A stretch of 64,000 nt of DNA, taken from NCBI RefSeq assembly GCF_000622325.1, contig NZ_JASE01000005.1, positions 1,984,001 to 2,048,000 of the forward strand, in the 5' to 3' direction. Position 1 is the first letter of the stretch, and every line of letters begins with the position of its first letter. Origin of the DNA: Sulfitobacter geojensis. Lineage in GTDB: Bacteria; Pseudomonadota; Alphaproteobacteria; Rhodobacterales; Rhodobacteraceae. Made by a program: the position numbers and the translations under genes. Positions 9,401-16,602 of the stretch are shown one piece after another. Below the pieces are notes generated by a model that had not been told where the DNA came from, did not search any database, and saw only the letters and a list, made by a program, of their open reading frames with translations.

Positions 9401-9853
9401 GTGGGGTTGGTCAATGAATTGAACGGTGACGGTATTTATTTTGAGGATGTCGAGGGCAGTTTCCGCCTGACGCCCAACCGCCTGACCCTGACCGAAGCCA
9501 GCGCCGTGGGCGCGTCGATGGGTCTGTCCATGGATGGTACATATGCGTTGGATACCGGGCAGATTGCGATGCAGGGGGTGATTTCGCCAGTGTATTTGCT
9601 GAATGGCATCGGGTCGCTGTTCACCCGCAAAGGCGAGGGTCTGATCGGGTTCAATTATACGCTTAGCGGATCGGCGAAAGACCCCAAGGTCGGTGTGAAT
9701 CCGCTGTCTGCCCTGACGCCGGCAATGTTTCGCGAGATCTTTCGCGCACCGGCACCCGATTTACCTGCCGTTGAGGGGGGGACAGGCAGCACATTGCCAC
9801 CACCCGCACCCACACAACAAAGACCCGTTGATCGTCGCTTCGAAGGGCGATAA
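6479..9853 (+). CDS. AsmA/YhdP-like large envelope protein (DUF3971)
   Basis: A 1124-residue protein with one N-terminal transmembrane anchor at about residues 15-42 (MWLLNWTLGLVTVVVLAAGG). A very long beta-rich periplasmic part follows, ending in an AsmA-like C-terminal region around 960-1090. The layout matches YhdP/TamB/AsmA-like proteins. Several of these are proposed to form hydrophobic grooves carrying phospholipids from inner to outer membrane, so a lipid-transport role is inferred by family only. The ATG at 6479 (MSEPATPFVAKPRK) gives a short cytoplasmic tail before the anchor. queA starts 9 bp after its stop. Confidence 0.85.
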   Translation: MSEPATPFVAKPRKRLLGRGVMWLLNWTLGLVTVVVLAAGGVVLYLKSNPVTAPVWARTMIEARIAEVLPQTRVRFGEMAFLMDQGWRPRVRLRNVAVYAVTGEELIRFHEFKATFSTRRLIRGQAYPKDIALSGIVARLRRDKDGRVSVQTGLSGFGAERQAATLPELIGQVDDVLLSPALRNLRDVDLRALTLRFEDARSGRVWTMDGGRLRLGRDGDTMRLNADLAVLTGGTGVATLEANYTSRIGETAAEFGVAFDGVGAQDIAVQDPALAWLGVLKAPISGSVRAGLNADGRFTPWAATLQIGAGVVQPNEGTDPIPFDGARSYFSYNPDEKLLRFDELSVRSKWITGQATGTAALNLDGDSGALDDLVGQIRLSGLRANPSDLYETPVALAGVDLDFRLELDPFRMTLGRAQITDQGKTALVDGSISAQEDGWQVALDARMDGLEPDRLLALWPERAAAGTRKWLADNLRSGSLSNIDVAVRRAPQSTPHTYLAFDYADATVRFAKTLPMVNDGRGHVTLADNRLVVSLDAGTLMPPEGGAISMTGSSFIIPDILAKDGTPSIVRIDARSSITAALSLLNMPPLSVMDKAKLPVKLAEGRAALTGTLALSLKRGSRPKVSYHVQGDLFDMRSQVLVKDRTITAPKLTLFAQNDGFSLTGKGQMDGVPFDAVLRQPVGPDAAPALLTGDIALTPKALDAFGVKLPDGSVTGRGVGKIEVTLKRGSAPKLRLQSNLVGLGVAVPQVSWRKPASQAGKLDVAVTLSPVPVVETLEISAPGLSASGGVRFNSDRSLERVQFDRLKVGNWLDVPLDLVGRGAGRPVQVVLRGGTLDLRRATFGSAPPDPAAPPMEVGLDRLQITDTIALTGLQGRFDTRKGLDGAFKALLNGDAPVEGRLVPQAGRSAVRLLSADAGRVLRAAGLLKQVVGGSLSLVLLPVGSGGAFDGKLEIGGVAIKDAPGIAALLNAVSVVGLVNELNGDGIYFEDVEGSFRLTPNRLTLTEASAVGASMGLSMDGTYALDTGQIAMQGVISPVYLLNGIGSLFTRKGEGLIGFNYTLSGSAKDPKVGVNPLSALTPAMFREIFRAPAPDLPAVEGGTGSTLPPPAPTQQRPVDRRFEGR

Positions 9854-9862
9854 GGCGCGGCC

Positions 9863-10918
9863 ATGAAACTGTCTGATTTTGATTTTGACCTGCCCGAAAC
9901 GCTGATCGCGACCCGCCCTGCGGTGCCGCGCACATCGGCGCGTTTGTTGGTGGCAGAAGGTGACGCGATCCATGACCAGCGGGTCACTGATCTCACCACA
10001 TGGCTGCGGGCTGGGGACCGGTTGGTGTTGAATGACACACGCGTCATTCCTGCGCGGCTTTTCGGGGTCCGCGTGCGCGACAGTTCGCAGGGCCGCGTTG
10101 AAGCCAAGATCGAGGTGACCCTGCTGGAGCCGCGCGGCGATGGCACATGGTCGGCGTTGATCAAACCGCTGCGCAAATTGAAAATCGGTGAGGTGGTCAC
10201 CTTTAGCCCCGATTTAAGCGCGACATTGCAAGACACACAGGACGGGCAGGGCCATTTGCAGTTCAATTGCACAGGCCCTGATTTCGATGCGGCCCTGAAC
10301 GCCGCCGGCGCCATGCCCCTGCCACCCTATATCGCAGCCAAGCGGCCAGCAGATGCGCAGGACAAGACCGATTATCAAACGGTTTGGGCCAAACACGCGG
10401 GGGCGGTGGCCGCGCCGACGGCGTCCTTGCATTTCGACGAAGCGCTTTTGGCGCAGCTGCAGGACATGGGCGTTACCTTTACCTATGTCACGTTGCACGT
10501 CGGGGCGGGTACCTTTCTGCCGGTCAAGGTCGACGATATTGCCGAGCATAAAATGCACGCCGAATGGGGCAGTGTGAGCGCGGCGGCAGCAGATGAGATC
10601 GCTGAAACCAAAGCGGCGGGCGGGCGGGTCATACCGGTTGGCACCACTGCTTTGCGTCTGATTGAAACGGCTGGACGTGCGGGCCGGATCACAGCGTGGG
10701 AGGGCGATACCGATATTTTCATTACGCCGGGGTTCACCTTCAATGTGGCGGATGCCCTGATGACAAATTTCCACTTGCCGAAATCAACATTGATGATGTT
10801 GGTCTCGGCACTGATGGGCACGGAACAGATCAAAACGATCTATGCCCATGCGGTAACACAGGGCTACAGGTTCTTTTCTTACGGCGATGCCTCGCTTTTG
10901 TTACCGCCAAAGCCTTAA
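9863..10918 (+). CDS. queA: tRNA preQ1(34) S-adenosylmethionine ribosyltransferase-isomerase
   Basis: A 351-residue cytosolic enzyme that transfers and isomerises the ribosyl group of S-adenosylmethionine onto preQ1 in the tRNA wobble position, forming epoxyqueuosine. Hallmarks are [19 protein letters not shown] at the start, [14 protein letters not shown], the region [20 protein letters not shown], and [14 protein letters not shown]. Length is normal for QueA. It begins 9 bp after the AsmA-like gene, so both may be on one transcript. The tgt gene often found next to queA is not adjacent here. Confidence 0.97.
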   Translation: MKLSDFDFDLPETLIATRPAVPRTSARLLVAEGDAIHDQRVTDLTTWLRAGDRLVLNDTRVIPARLFGVRVRDSSQGRVEAKIEVTLLEPRGDGTWSALIKPLRKLKIGEVVTFSPDLSATLQDTQDGQGHLQFNCTGPDFDAALNAAGAMPLPPYIAAKRPADAQDKTDYQTVWAKHAGAVAAPTASLHFDEALLAQLQDMGVTFTYVTLHVGAGTFLPVKVDDIAEHKMHAEWGSVSAAAADEIAETKAAGGRVIPVGTTALRLIETAGRAGRITAWEGDTDIFITPGFTFNVADALMTNFHLPKSTLMMLVSALMGTEQIKTIYAHAVTQGYRFFSYGDASLLLPPKP

Positions 10919-11024
10919 CTTTAATGTGGCAAAGCCGCGATTGCGGCATTTCGTGTCGCAGATAGAAGTGCCCCGCAGGACCTCGGCGTTCAGTGAGGCC
11001 TCGTAACAGGAAAGTTCGTTCAAC

Positions 11025-12284
11025 ATGATACAGGTTCTCTCAAGCGCGTGGGCGCTGCTACTTGGTATGGGCCTGTTGATGGTCGGCAACGGCATGCAAG
11101 GCACGTTGCTGGGTATTCGCGGCGCGCTCGAAGGGTTTTCCACGTTTGAGATGTCGATCGTGATGTCATGTTATTTCGTGGGGTTTCTGGGCGGGTCGCG
11201 CATGGCACCCGGTATGATCCGCCGGGTGGGCCACGTTCGGGTTTTTGCGGCACTCGCCTCCCTGATTTCTGCGGTGATGATCCTTTATCCGACATTCCCC
11301 AACATCGTGATCTGGTCACTGGGCCGCATCCTGATCGGTTTCTGTTTCTCGGCGGTTTATGTGACGGCGGAAAGCTGGCTGAACAATGCGGCGGACAATT
11401 CCAATCGCGGACAGGCACTGTCGCTTTACATGATTGTACAGACTTTGGGCATTGTGATTGCACAAGCGCTGTTGCTGACGGCGGACCCGTCGGGCTTTAT
11501 CCTGTTTGTGATCCCGTCGGTTCTGGTGAGCATCGCGGTTACACCGATCCTTTTGTCGATCAGCCCGACACCGGCCTTTGACACCACCAAACCGATGAGC
11601 CTGCGCGAGCTGGTCAATTTCTCGCCTTTGGGCTGTGTCGGTATGTTCCTGTTGGGCGGTGTGTTCTCGGCGCAATTCGGCATGGCGTCGGTTTACGGTG
11701 CCGAGGCGGGGCTGAGCGTGGCGCAGATTTCGATGTTTGTGGCCACCTTCTTTGTGGGGTCTGTCGTTCTGCAATACCCCATCGGGTGGATTTCCGACCG
11801 GATGAACCGGCGTACATTGATCGCGATTGTTTCTGTCGTCGGGGCGTTGGGGTCTTTTGTGGGCATGTTTCTGGGCCACATCTTTCCGATCCTGCTGGCC
11901 TCTGCCTTTGTGGTGGGGGGGATGTCCAACCCGCTGTATTCCTTGTTGATTGCGCATACCAACGACTTTCTTGAACATGAAGATATGGCCGCTGCATCTG
12001 GGGGAATGGTGTTTATCAACGGCTTGGGCGCGATCCTGGGGCCGGTGATCACCGGTTGGATGATGGGCACGGCCCTTGGCCCAGGCGGGTTCTATCTTTT
12101 CACAGCGGTGCTGTTCATCGCCCTCGCGTTTTACGCGACCTACCGATCCACCCAGCGGGCAGGGATCGCGGTGGAAGACACCGGTGATTTTGTGGCCCTG
12201 ACCGCCTCGGCGACGGTCGTTGCCGTTGAATATGCGCAAGAAATTGCCATCGAAGCGGAGCAAGAACCTGAAAATTCCCCGTGA
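11025..12284 (+). CDS. MFS transporter (YcaD-like)
   Basis: A 419-residue inner-membrane protein with about 12 hydrophobic helices and a charged C-terminal tail of about 35 residues. The short motifs GRILIGFCFSAVYVTAESWL and NSNRGQALSLYMI resemble the YcaD branch of the major facilitator superfamily. The cytoplasmic loop ISDRMNRRT fits the MFS A-motif position. The substrate cannot be told from sequence. It lies about 106 bp after queA, far enough to have its own promoter. Confidence 0.88.
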   Translation: MIQVLSSAWALLLGMGLLMVGNGMQGTLLGIRGALEGFSTFEMSIVMSCYFVGFLGGSRMAPGMIRRVGHVRVFAALASLISAVMILYPTFPNIVIWSLGRILIGFCFSAVYVTAESWLNNAADNSNRGQALSLYMIVQTLGIVIAQALLLTADPSGFILFVIPSVLVSIAVTPILLSISPTPAFDTTKPMSLRELVNFSPLGCVGMFLLGGVFSAQFGMASVYGAEAGLSVAQISMFVATFFVGSVVLQYPIGWISDRMNRRTLIAIVSVVGALGSFVGMFLGHIFPILLASAFVVGGMSNPLYSLLIAHTNDFLEHEDMAAASGGMVFINGLGAILGPVITGWMMGTALGPGGFYLFTAVLFIALAFYATYRSTQRAGIAVEDTGDFVALTASATVVAVEYAQEIAIEAEQEPENSP

Positions 12285-12387
12285 TGGCGGGGAAGATGTC
12301 GGGTTTGATACAATTTGTGAATGGGCAGTAGCGCAAAATTGCCATTAGGATGAACAGGTTGGACCAATCAGGTCAAAGGAACGCGAT

Positions 12388-12975
12388 ATGACAACGCCAC
12401 AAGATATCCTTGAATTCTGGCTCGACGAAATCGGCCCGAAGGGCTGGTATGAAGCCAGCGATGCATTGGATGCAAAAATCCGCGACCGCTTCCTGAGCGC
12501 ATGGCAAGACGCCAACGACGGGAAATTCTCGCTTTGGTTGACCTACCCGTCGGGGGCTTTGGCTTATATCATTCTGACCGACCAGTTTCCGCGCAATATG
12601 TTCCGCGGACAGGGGCGTGCCTTTGCGACGGACCGCGCGTCGCTGGCAGTTGCGAAATCGGCGATCGAGCGGAGCTGGGACATGTCGATTGACGAACCGG
12701 CGCGCCAGTTTTTTTACCTGCCTTTGATGCATTCCGAAAACCTGTGTGATCAGGATCGATGTGTCCGGCTGATGTGCGAACGCATGCCGCAGGAGGGCGC
12801 AAGCAATCTGTTGCACGCGCGCGCCCACCGCGAAGTGATCCGCCTGTTTGGCCGCTTTCCCTATCGCAATGACGCATTGTCGCGCACCAGCACAACAGCC
12901 GAGCAGACCTATGTGGGCGAGGGCGGATATGGGGCCACCGTGCGCGCGCTTCAGGCCAAGCGAGAGGCCGCCTAG
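12388..12975 (+). CDS. DUF924 family protein
   Basis: A 195-residue soluble, mostly alpha-helical protein that begins TTPQDILEFWLDEIGPKGWY, the usual DUF924 opening. It has the family's aromatic/acidic core, including TDQFPRNMFRG, and a conserved-looking segment, FFYLPLMHSE. The fold is TPR-like and the function is unknown. An AAAGGAACG site precedes the ATG. It stands as a single gene between an MFS transporter and lpdA. Confidence 0.9.
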   Translation: MTTPQDILEFWLDEIGPKGWYEASDALDAKIRDRFLSAWQDANDGKFSLWLTYPSGALAYIILTDQFPRNMFRGQGRAFATDRASLAVAKSAIERSWDMSIDEPARQFFYLPLMHSENLCDQDRCVRLMCERMPQEGASNLLHARAHREVIRLFGRFPYRNDALSRTSTTAEQTYVGEGGYGATVRALQAKREAA

Positions 12976-13084
12976 CCGCAGATTGTCCAGAGATGGGGCG
13001 TGGTCATTCTCGCGGTTGTGGGAGGAGCGAATGTAGTTTAATGGTAAACTATATTGTTAACGCTCATCCTGCGAGGTGTCGACC

Positions 13085-14479
13085 ATGGCTGCGAAATCCT
13101 TTGATCTGATCGTAATTGGTGCGGGGCCGGGGGGCTATGTTGCAGCGATCCGCGCCGCGCAATTGGGCATGAAGGTCGCCATCGTGGAACGCGAACATCT
13201 GGGGGGCATCTGCCTGAACTGGGGCTGTATCCCCACCAAAGCGATGTTGCGCTCTTCGGAAGTTTTCCACCTGATGCACCGTGCCAAGGAATTCGGCCTG
13301 AAGGCGGACGGCATCGGCTATGACCTTGATGCGGTTGTCAAACGGTCGCGCAAAGTGGCGGGGCAACTGTCGGGGGGCATTGGCCATCTGATGAAAAAGA
13401 ACAAGGTCACCGTGTTCATGGGCGAAGCGACTATCCCTGCCAAGGGTAAGGTGTCGGTCAAAACGGACAAGGGCGGTGAAGAGCTGACGGCAAAGAACAT
13501 CGTGCTGGCCACAGGTGCGCGTGCGCGCGAACTGCCCGGCCTTGAAGCTGATGGTAAGCTGGTCTGGACGTACAAACACGCACTGCAACCCGCACATATG
13601 CCCAAGAAACTGCTGGTCATCGGGTCCGGTGCCATCGGAATCGAGTTTGCCAGTTTCTACAATACGCTGGGGGCGGATACGACTGTCGTCGAGGTCATGG
13701 ACCGCGTGTTGCCTGTTGAAGACGCCGAGATTTCGGCCTTTGCCAAAAAATCTTTTGAGAAGCAGGGCATGAAGATCATGCAGAAGGCCATGGTCAAAAA
13801 GCTGGACCGCAAGGGCGACACTGTGACGGCGCATATCGACGTGGGCGGCAAGGTCGAAACCATGGATTTCGACACGGTGATTTCCGCCGTGGGGATCGTT
13901 GGCAATGTCGAGGGGCTCGGCCTTGAGGAGCTGGGCGTGAAAATCGACCGCACCCATGTGATCACGGATGAATATTGCCGTACGGGCGTGGATGGATTGT
14001 ATGCGATTGGTGATATCGCAGGGGCACCCTGGCTTGCTCATAAGGCCAGCCACGAAGGGGTGATGGTTGCCGATTTGATCGCAGGTAAACATGCGCATCC
14101 GGTTAAACCCGAAAGCATTGCGGGTTGTACCTATTGCCATCCGCAAGTTGCGAGTGTCGGTTATACCGAGGCGAAGGCCAAGGAGCTTGGCTATGAGATT
14201 AAGGTCGGGCGCTTTCCTTTCATCGGAAATGGCAAGGCTATCGCTTTGGGCGAAGAAAACGGCCTGATCAAAACGATCTTTGACGCCAAGACGGGCGAGT
14301 TGCTGGGAGCGCATATGATCGGCGCGGAAGTGACGGAGCTCATTCAGGGCTATGTTGTCGGGCGTCAGTTGGAAACCACGGAAGAAGACCTGATGAACAC
14401 CGTCTTCCCGCATCCGACCTTGAGCGAGATGATGCATGAATCGGTGCTCGATGCCTATGATCGCGTGATCCATATGTAA
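13085..14479 (+). CDS. lpdA: Dihydrolipoyl dehydrogenase
   Basis: A 464-residue flavoprotein (E3) that reoxidises dihydrolipoamide in 2-oxoacid dehydrogenase or glycine cleavage complexes. The FAD dinucleotide-binding motif VIGAGPGGYVAAI is at about 10-22. The redox disulfide is GGICLNWGCIPTK with Cys43 and Cys48. The NAD-binding motif is VIGSGAIGIEFA, and the C-terminal catalytic His/Glu region is HPTLSEMMHESV. The ATG at 13085 is chosen because GCGAGG sits 8 nt upstream; an in-frame GTG at 13076 is too close to that site. No dehydrogenase E1/E2 genes are adjacent, so its complex cannot be assigned. Confidence 0.96.
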   Translation: MAAKSFDLIVIGAGPGGYVAAIRAAQLGMKVAIVEREHLGGICLNWGCIPTKAMLRSSEVFHLMHRAKEFGLKADGIGYDLDAVVKRSRKVAGQLSGGIGHLMKKNKVTVFMGEATIPAKGKVSVKTDKGGEELTAKNIVLATGARARELPGLEADGKLVWTYKHALQPAHMPKKLLVIGSGAIGIEFASFYNTLGADTTVVEVMDRVLPVEDAEISAFAKKSFEKQGMKIMQKAMVKKLDRKGDTVTAHIDVGGKVETMDFDTVISAVGIVGNVEGLGLEELGVKIDRTHVITDEYCRTGVDGLYAIGDIAGAPWLAHKASHEGVMVADLIAGKHAHPVKPESIAGCTYCHPQVASVGYTEAKAKELGYEIKVGRFPFIGNGKAIALGEENGLIKTIFDAKTGELLGAHMIGAEVTELIQGYVVGRQLETTEEDLMNTVFPHPTLSEMMHESVLDAYDRVIHM

Positions 14480-14494
14480 CCGTGGTCCGGCAGA

Positions 14495-14522
14495 CGCGGC
14501 TGTGCCGCGACGCTATTTTTTT
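14495..14522 (+). terminator. Probable terminator after lpdA
   Basis: A short stem, CGCGGC-TGT-GCCGCG, is followed after six bases by a run of eight T, beginning 16 bp after the lpdA stop codon. Confidence 0.5.
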
Positions 14523-14530
14523 GGAACCAT

Positions 14531-14722
14531 GCGGCAAGGAGATCGCAGATTTCCGGATGTCGCGGTGTGTCGATGGGTTTATCCTAATGCTGAGAAGCGG
14601 TTCAGGGGCAGGTTTGCCCTGAACGCGCCTGTGCCAAGGTGATGCGAGTCTGAACGGCGTCAAGGACGGGCCAATCAAAGATTGGTCGCTGCGCGATCCT
14701 TGACCCCGATCAGAATCGCGGG
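14531..14722 (+). repeat. Structured intergenic repeat, copy A
   Basis: About 190 nt shared with 51068-51260, with conserved blocks and hairpins rather than uniform identity. Hairpin 1 has arms GTTCAGGG (14600-14607) and CCCTGAAC (14617-14624). Hairpin 2 has outer arms CAAGGA (14661-14666) and TCCTTG (14697-14702), with inner CCAATC and GATTGG. The 3' tail at 14703-14722 is identical in both copies and can fold as a third hairpin. It lies on the same strand as lpdA and starts 52 nt after its stop. It could be a dispersed repeat or an RNA element; no function is known to me. Confidence 0.7.
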
Positions 14723-14745
14723 GGCATAACGCGCTGGACCGGCAG

Positions 14746-15333
14746 ATGAAGCGCTGTCATAGATGCGATATGGTTAGTCTCAATCGCGTCGTCATGCAGC
14801 CGTCAAGCCGCCGAATGATCAATGCCCTTGGTCCACAAGGTCTTGATGTAGCAGAGATTTCTGGAAAATGGGGGCAGCGGTTTGCATTCAAGAGTTATGC
14901 GCAATTCCGCTATCCCAAATATGATGTCTGTGCCGCGCCCTTTGTTGATGAGGTCACCGGCGCGCCGGTTCAGTTTGATTTGATCCTTGCCAACCAGGTC
15001 TGGGAGCATCTTGACCGGCCTTATGCGGCCACCCGCAATGTTTATGCGATGTTGCGTCCGGGAGGATATTTTTGGGTGGCTGTGCCGTTCTTTGCGCCGC
15101 TGCATGCTGCACCGCAGGATTGTTCGCGTTGGTCGGCGCGGGGGCTGAAAAACCTGCTGGTTGAGGGCGGGTTCGATGAAGATGCCATTCATGCAGAGCA
15201 ATGGGGCAACCGGCATGTGGCACGGCGCAACCTGGAGGAGATCTGGCCGCCGGTGCATGATCCTGAGACGGATGATATCAAGAATGATCCCGACATGCCG
15301 GTTTGTGCATGGGCTTTGGCGCAGAAAATCTGA
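14746..15333 (+). CDS. Class I SAM-dependent methyltransferase
   Basis: A 195-residue soluble protein with the later half of a Methyltransf_11-like fold. It shows QFDLILANQVWEHLDRPY (motif II/III region) and MLRPGGYFWVAVPFF (post-motif). The glycine-rich SAM-binding motif I appears only as the weak LDVAEISG, so the first part of the fold is short. The true start may be the ATG at 14770 (MVSLNRVVMQP), giving 187 residues; neither start has a strong ribosome site. The methyl acceptor is unknown. It begins 24 bp after structured repeat copy A and is followed 30 bp later by an MFS gene. Confidence 0.78.
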   Translation: MKRCHRCDMVSLNRVVMQPSSRRMINALGPQGLDVAEISGKWGQRFAFKSYAQFRYPKYDVCAAPFVDEVTGAPVQFDLILANQVWEHLDRPYAATRNVYAMLRPGGYFWVAVPFFAPLHAAPQDCSRWSARGLKNLLVEGGFDEDAIHAEQWGNRHVARRNLEEIWPPVHDPETDDIKNDPDMPVCAWALAQKI

Positions 15334-15363
15334 TGTGTGATAAGCTGCTTCATTCTGTGCAGT

Positions 15364-16536
15364 ATGGCTGAGCGCAGCTCTTGGCCGTTGATCCTGTTGC
15401 TGTGGGGCGCGGGGCTGGGCGCAGCCGCGCAATATGGCAAGATTTCTGTGATCTTTGATCTTTTGCCGCAGATCTATCCAGACGCGGGTCCGGCGCTTGG
15501 CTGGGTCGTGTCGCTGGTTGGCTGCGTCGGGATTCTGTTTGGGGTGGTCGCGGGGGTGGTGGTTGCCCGCATCAGGTATCGCCGCGCGATGCTTACTGCG
15601 CTTTGGATCGGGGCAGCGGTATCGCTATTTCAGGCGAGCCTGCCGCCTTTGCCTTGGATGTTACTAAGCCGTGTTGTCGAGGGTGCGTCGCACCTTGCCA
15701 TTGTTGTCGCGGCCCCGACGTTGATCGCGCAGCTTTGTGCACCTCAGGACCGCGGGCTGGCTTTGACCTTATGGGGTACGTTTTTTGGAGTGGCCTTTGC
15801 GGTTCTGGCCTTTGCCGGTCATCCGCTGGCCCATCATTGGGGGGTGCCAGCGCTGTTTGTGGTCCATGCCGTTTATATGGCGATTTTTGCGATCCTGCTG
15901 CGTATACGACTGCGTGCCTTGCCGGATGAGGGGCCACAACCGGTGTTGTCCTTGTCGCAAATCCTGCGCGATCACGTGACAATTTACCGTTCGCCTTTTA
16001 TCGCGGCCCCAGCTGCCGGTTGGCTGTTTTACACTTTCAGCTTTGTGTCAGTGCTGACGCTGCTGCCGCCTTTTCTTGATCCGGCGATCCGTGCGTTGGT
16101 AATGACGGCAATGCCGCTGACCAGCATTGCGATTTCCATGACCGTTGGCGTTGCCCTGTTGCGTGTTGTGCCAGCAGTGCGGGTTGTTGAACTCGGGTTT
16201 GCCCTGAGCGCTTTGTGCATGATCTGGCTTTGGGCGATGCCTGCGTTGCCATTGGCCTGTATCGCACTCGCTGCGGGATTGGGGCTGGTACAGGGGGCCA
16301 GTTTCGCCGCAGTTCCACAATTGAACAGCACCGCGGCGACACAAGCGCGGGCCAACGGTGCCATGGCGCAAATGGGAAACATCGGCAATACGCTGGGGAC
16401 GCCGGTGATTGCCATGGCGATTGCCAGCGCAGGCTATCAGGCGCTACCGCTACTTGTGGCAGTTGTGCTTGGCATGGGCTTTGGTATCCACCTGCTGCTC
16501 GGGTTTCTGCGCCGATCACAGCGCGTTCTCCTTTAG
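15364..16536 (+). CDS. MFS transporter
   Basis: A 390-residue inner-membrane protein with about 12 hydrophobic segments, of the major facilitator superfamily. It opens SSWPLILLLWGAGLGAAAQY and resembles small-molecule or drug-type MFS proteins. Nothing in the sequence fixes the substrate. The ATG at 15364 is preferred over an in-frame GTG at 15337. It lies 30 bp after the methyltransferase gene and is probably co-transcribed with it. Its last codons overlap the SOS box of the next gene, uvrA. Confidence 0.85.
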   Translation: MAERSSWPLILLLWGAGLGAAAQYGKISVIFDLLPQIYPDAGPALGWVVSLVGCVGILFGVVAGVVVARIRYRRAMLTALWIGAAVSLFQASLPPLPWMLLSRVVEGASHLAIVVAAPTLIAQLCAPQDRGLALTLWGTFFGVAFAVLAFAGHPLAHHWGVPALFVVHAVYMAIFAILLRIRLRALPDEGPQPVLSLSQILRDHVTIYRSPFIAAPAAGWLFYTFSFVSVLTLLPPFLDPAIRALVMTAMPLTSIAISMTVGVALLRVVPAVRVVELGFALSALCMIWLWAMPALPLACIALAAGLGLVQGASFAAVPQLNSTAATQARANGAMAQMGNIGNTLGTPVIAMAIASAGYQALPLLVAVVLGMGFGIHLLLGFLRRSQRVLL

Positions 16537-16539
16537 TTC
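16525..16539 (+). promoter_or_regulatory. LexA (SOS) box upstream of uvrA
   Basis: GTTC at 16525-16528 and GTTC at 16536-16539 are separated by exactly seven bases, giving the direct repeat GTTC-N7-GTTC known as the alphaproteobacterial LexA operator. It sits 63 bp before the uvrA start codon, in a suitable position for repression. The second half-site overlaps the stop codon region of the MFS gene. Confidence 0.8.
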
Positions 16540-16602
16540 TCTTTTTTCCATTGGAATATCATGCACGGCCCCCTATGTCTGGAGTGTTAACAGGGGTGTG
16601 TC

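Noticed and set aside
13031..13051. tRNA D-arm-like sequence (GTAGTTTAATGG) upstream of lpdA
   Set aside because: Only a 7-bp inverted repeat (TAGTTTA/TAAACTA) is present. No anticodon arm, T-arm or acceptor stem follows before the lpdA ribosome site, so it is not a tRNA or a clear fragment.
13064..14473. Long minus-strand frame of about 470 codons opposite lpdA
   Set aside because: lpdA has full family motifs on the plus strand. The opposite frame has no recognisable domain and follows from GC-rich codon bias.
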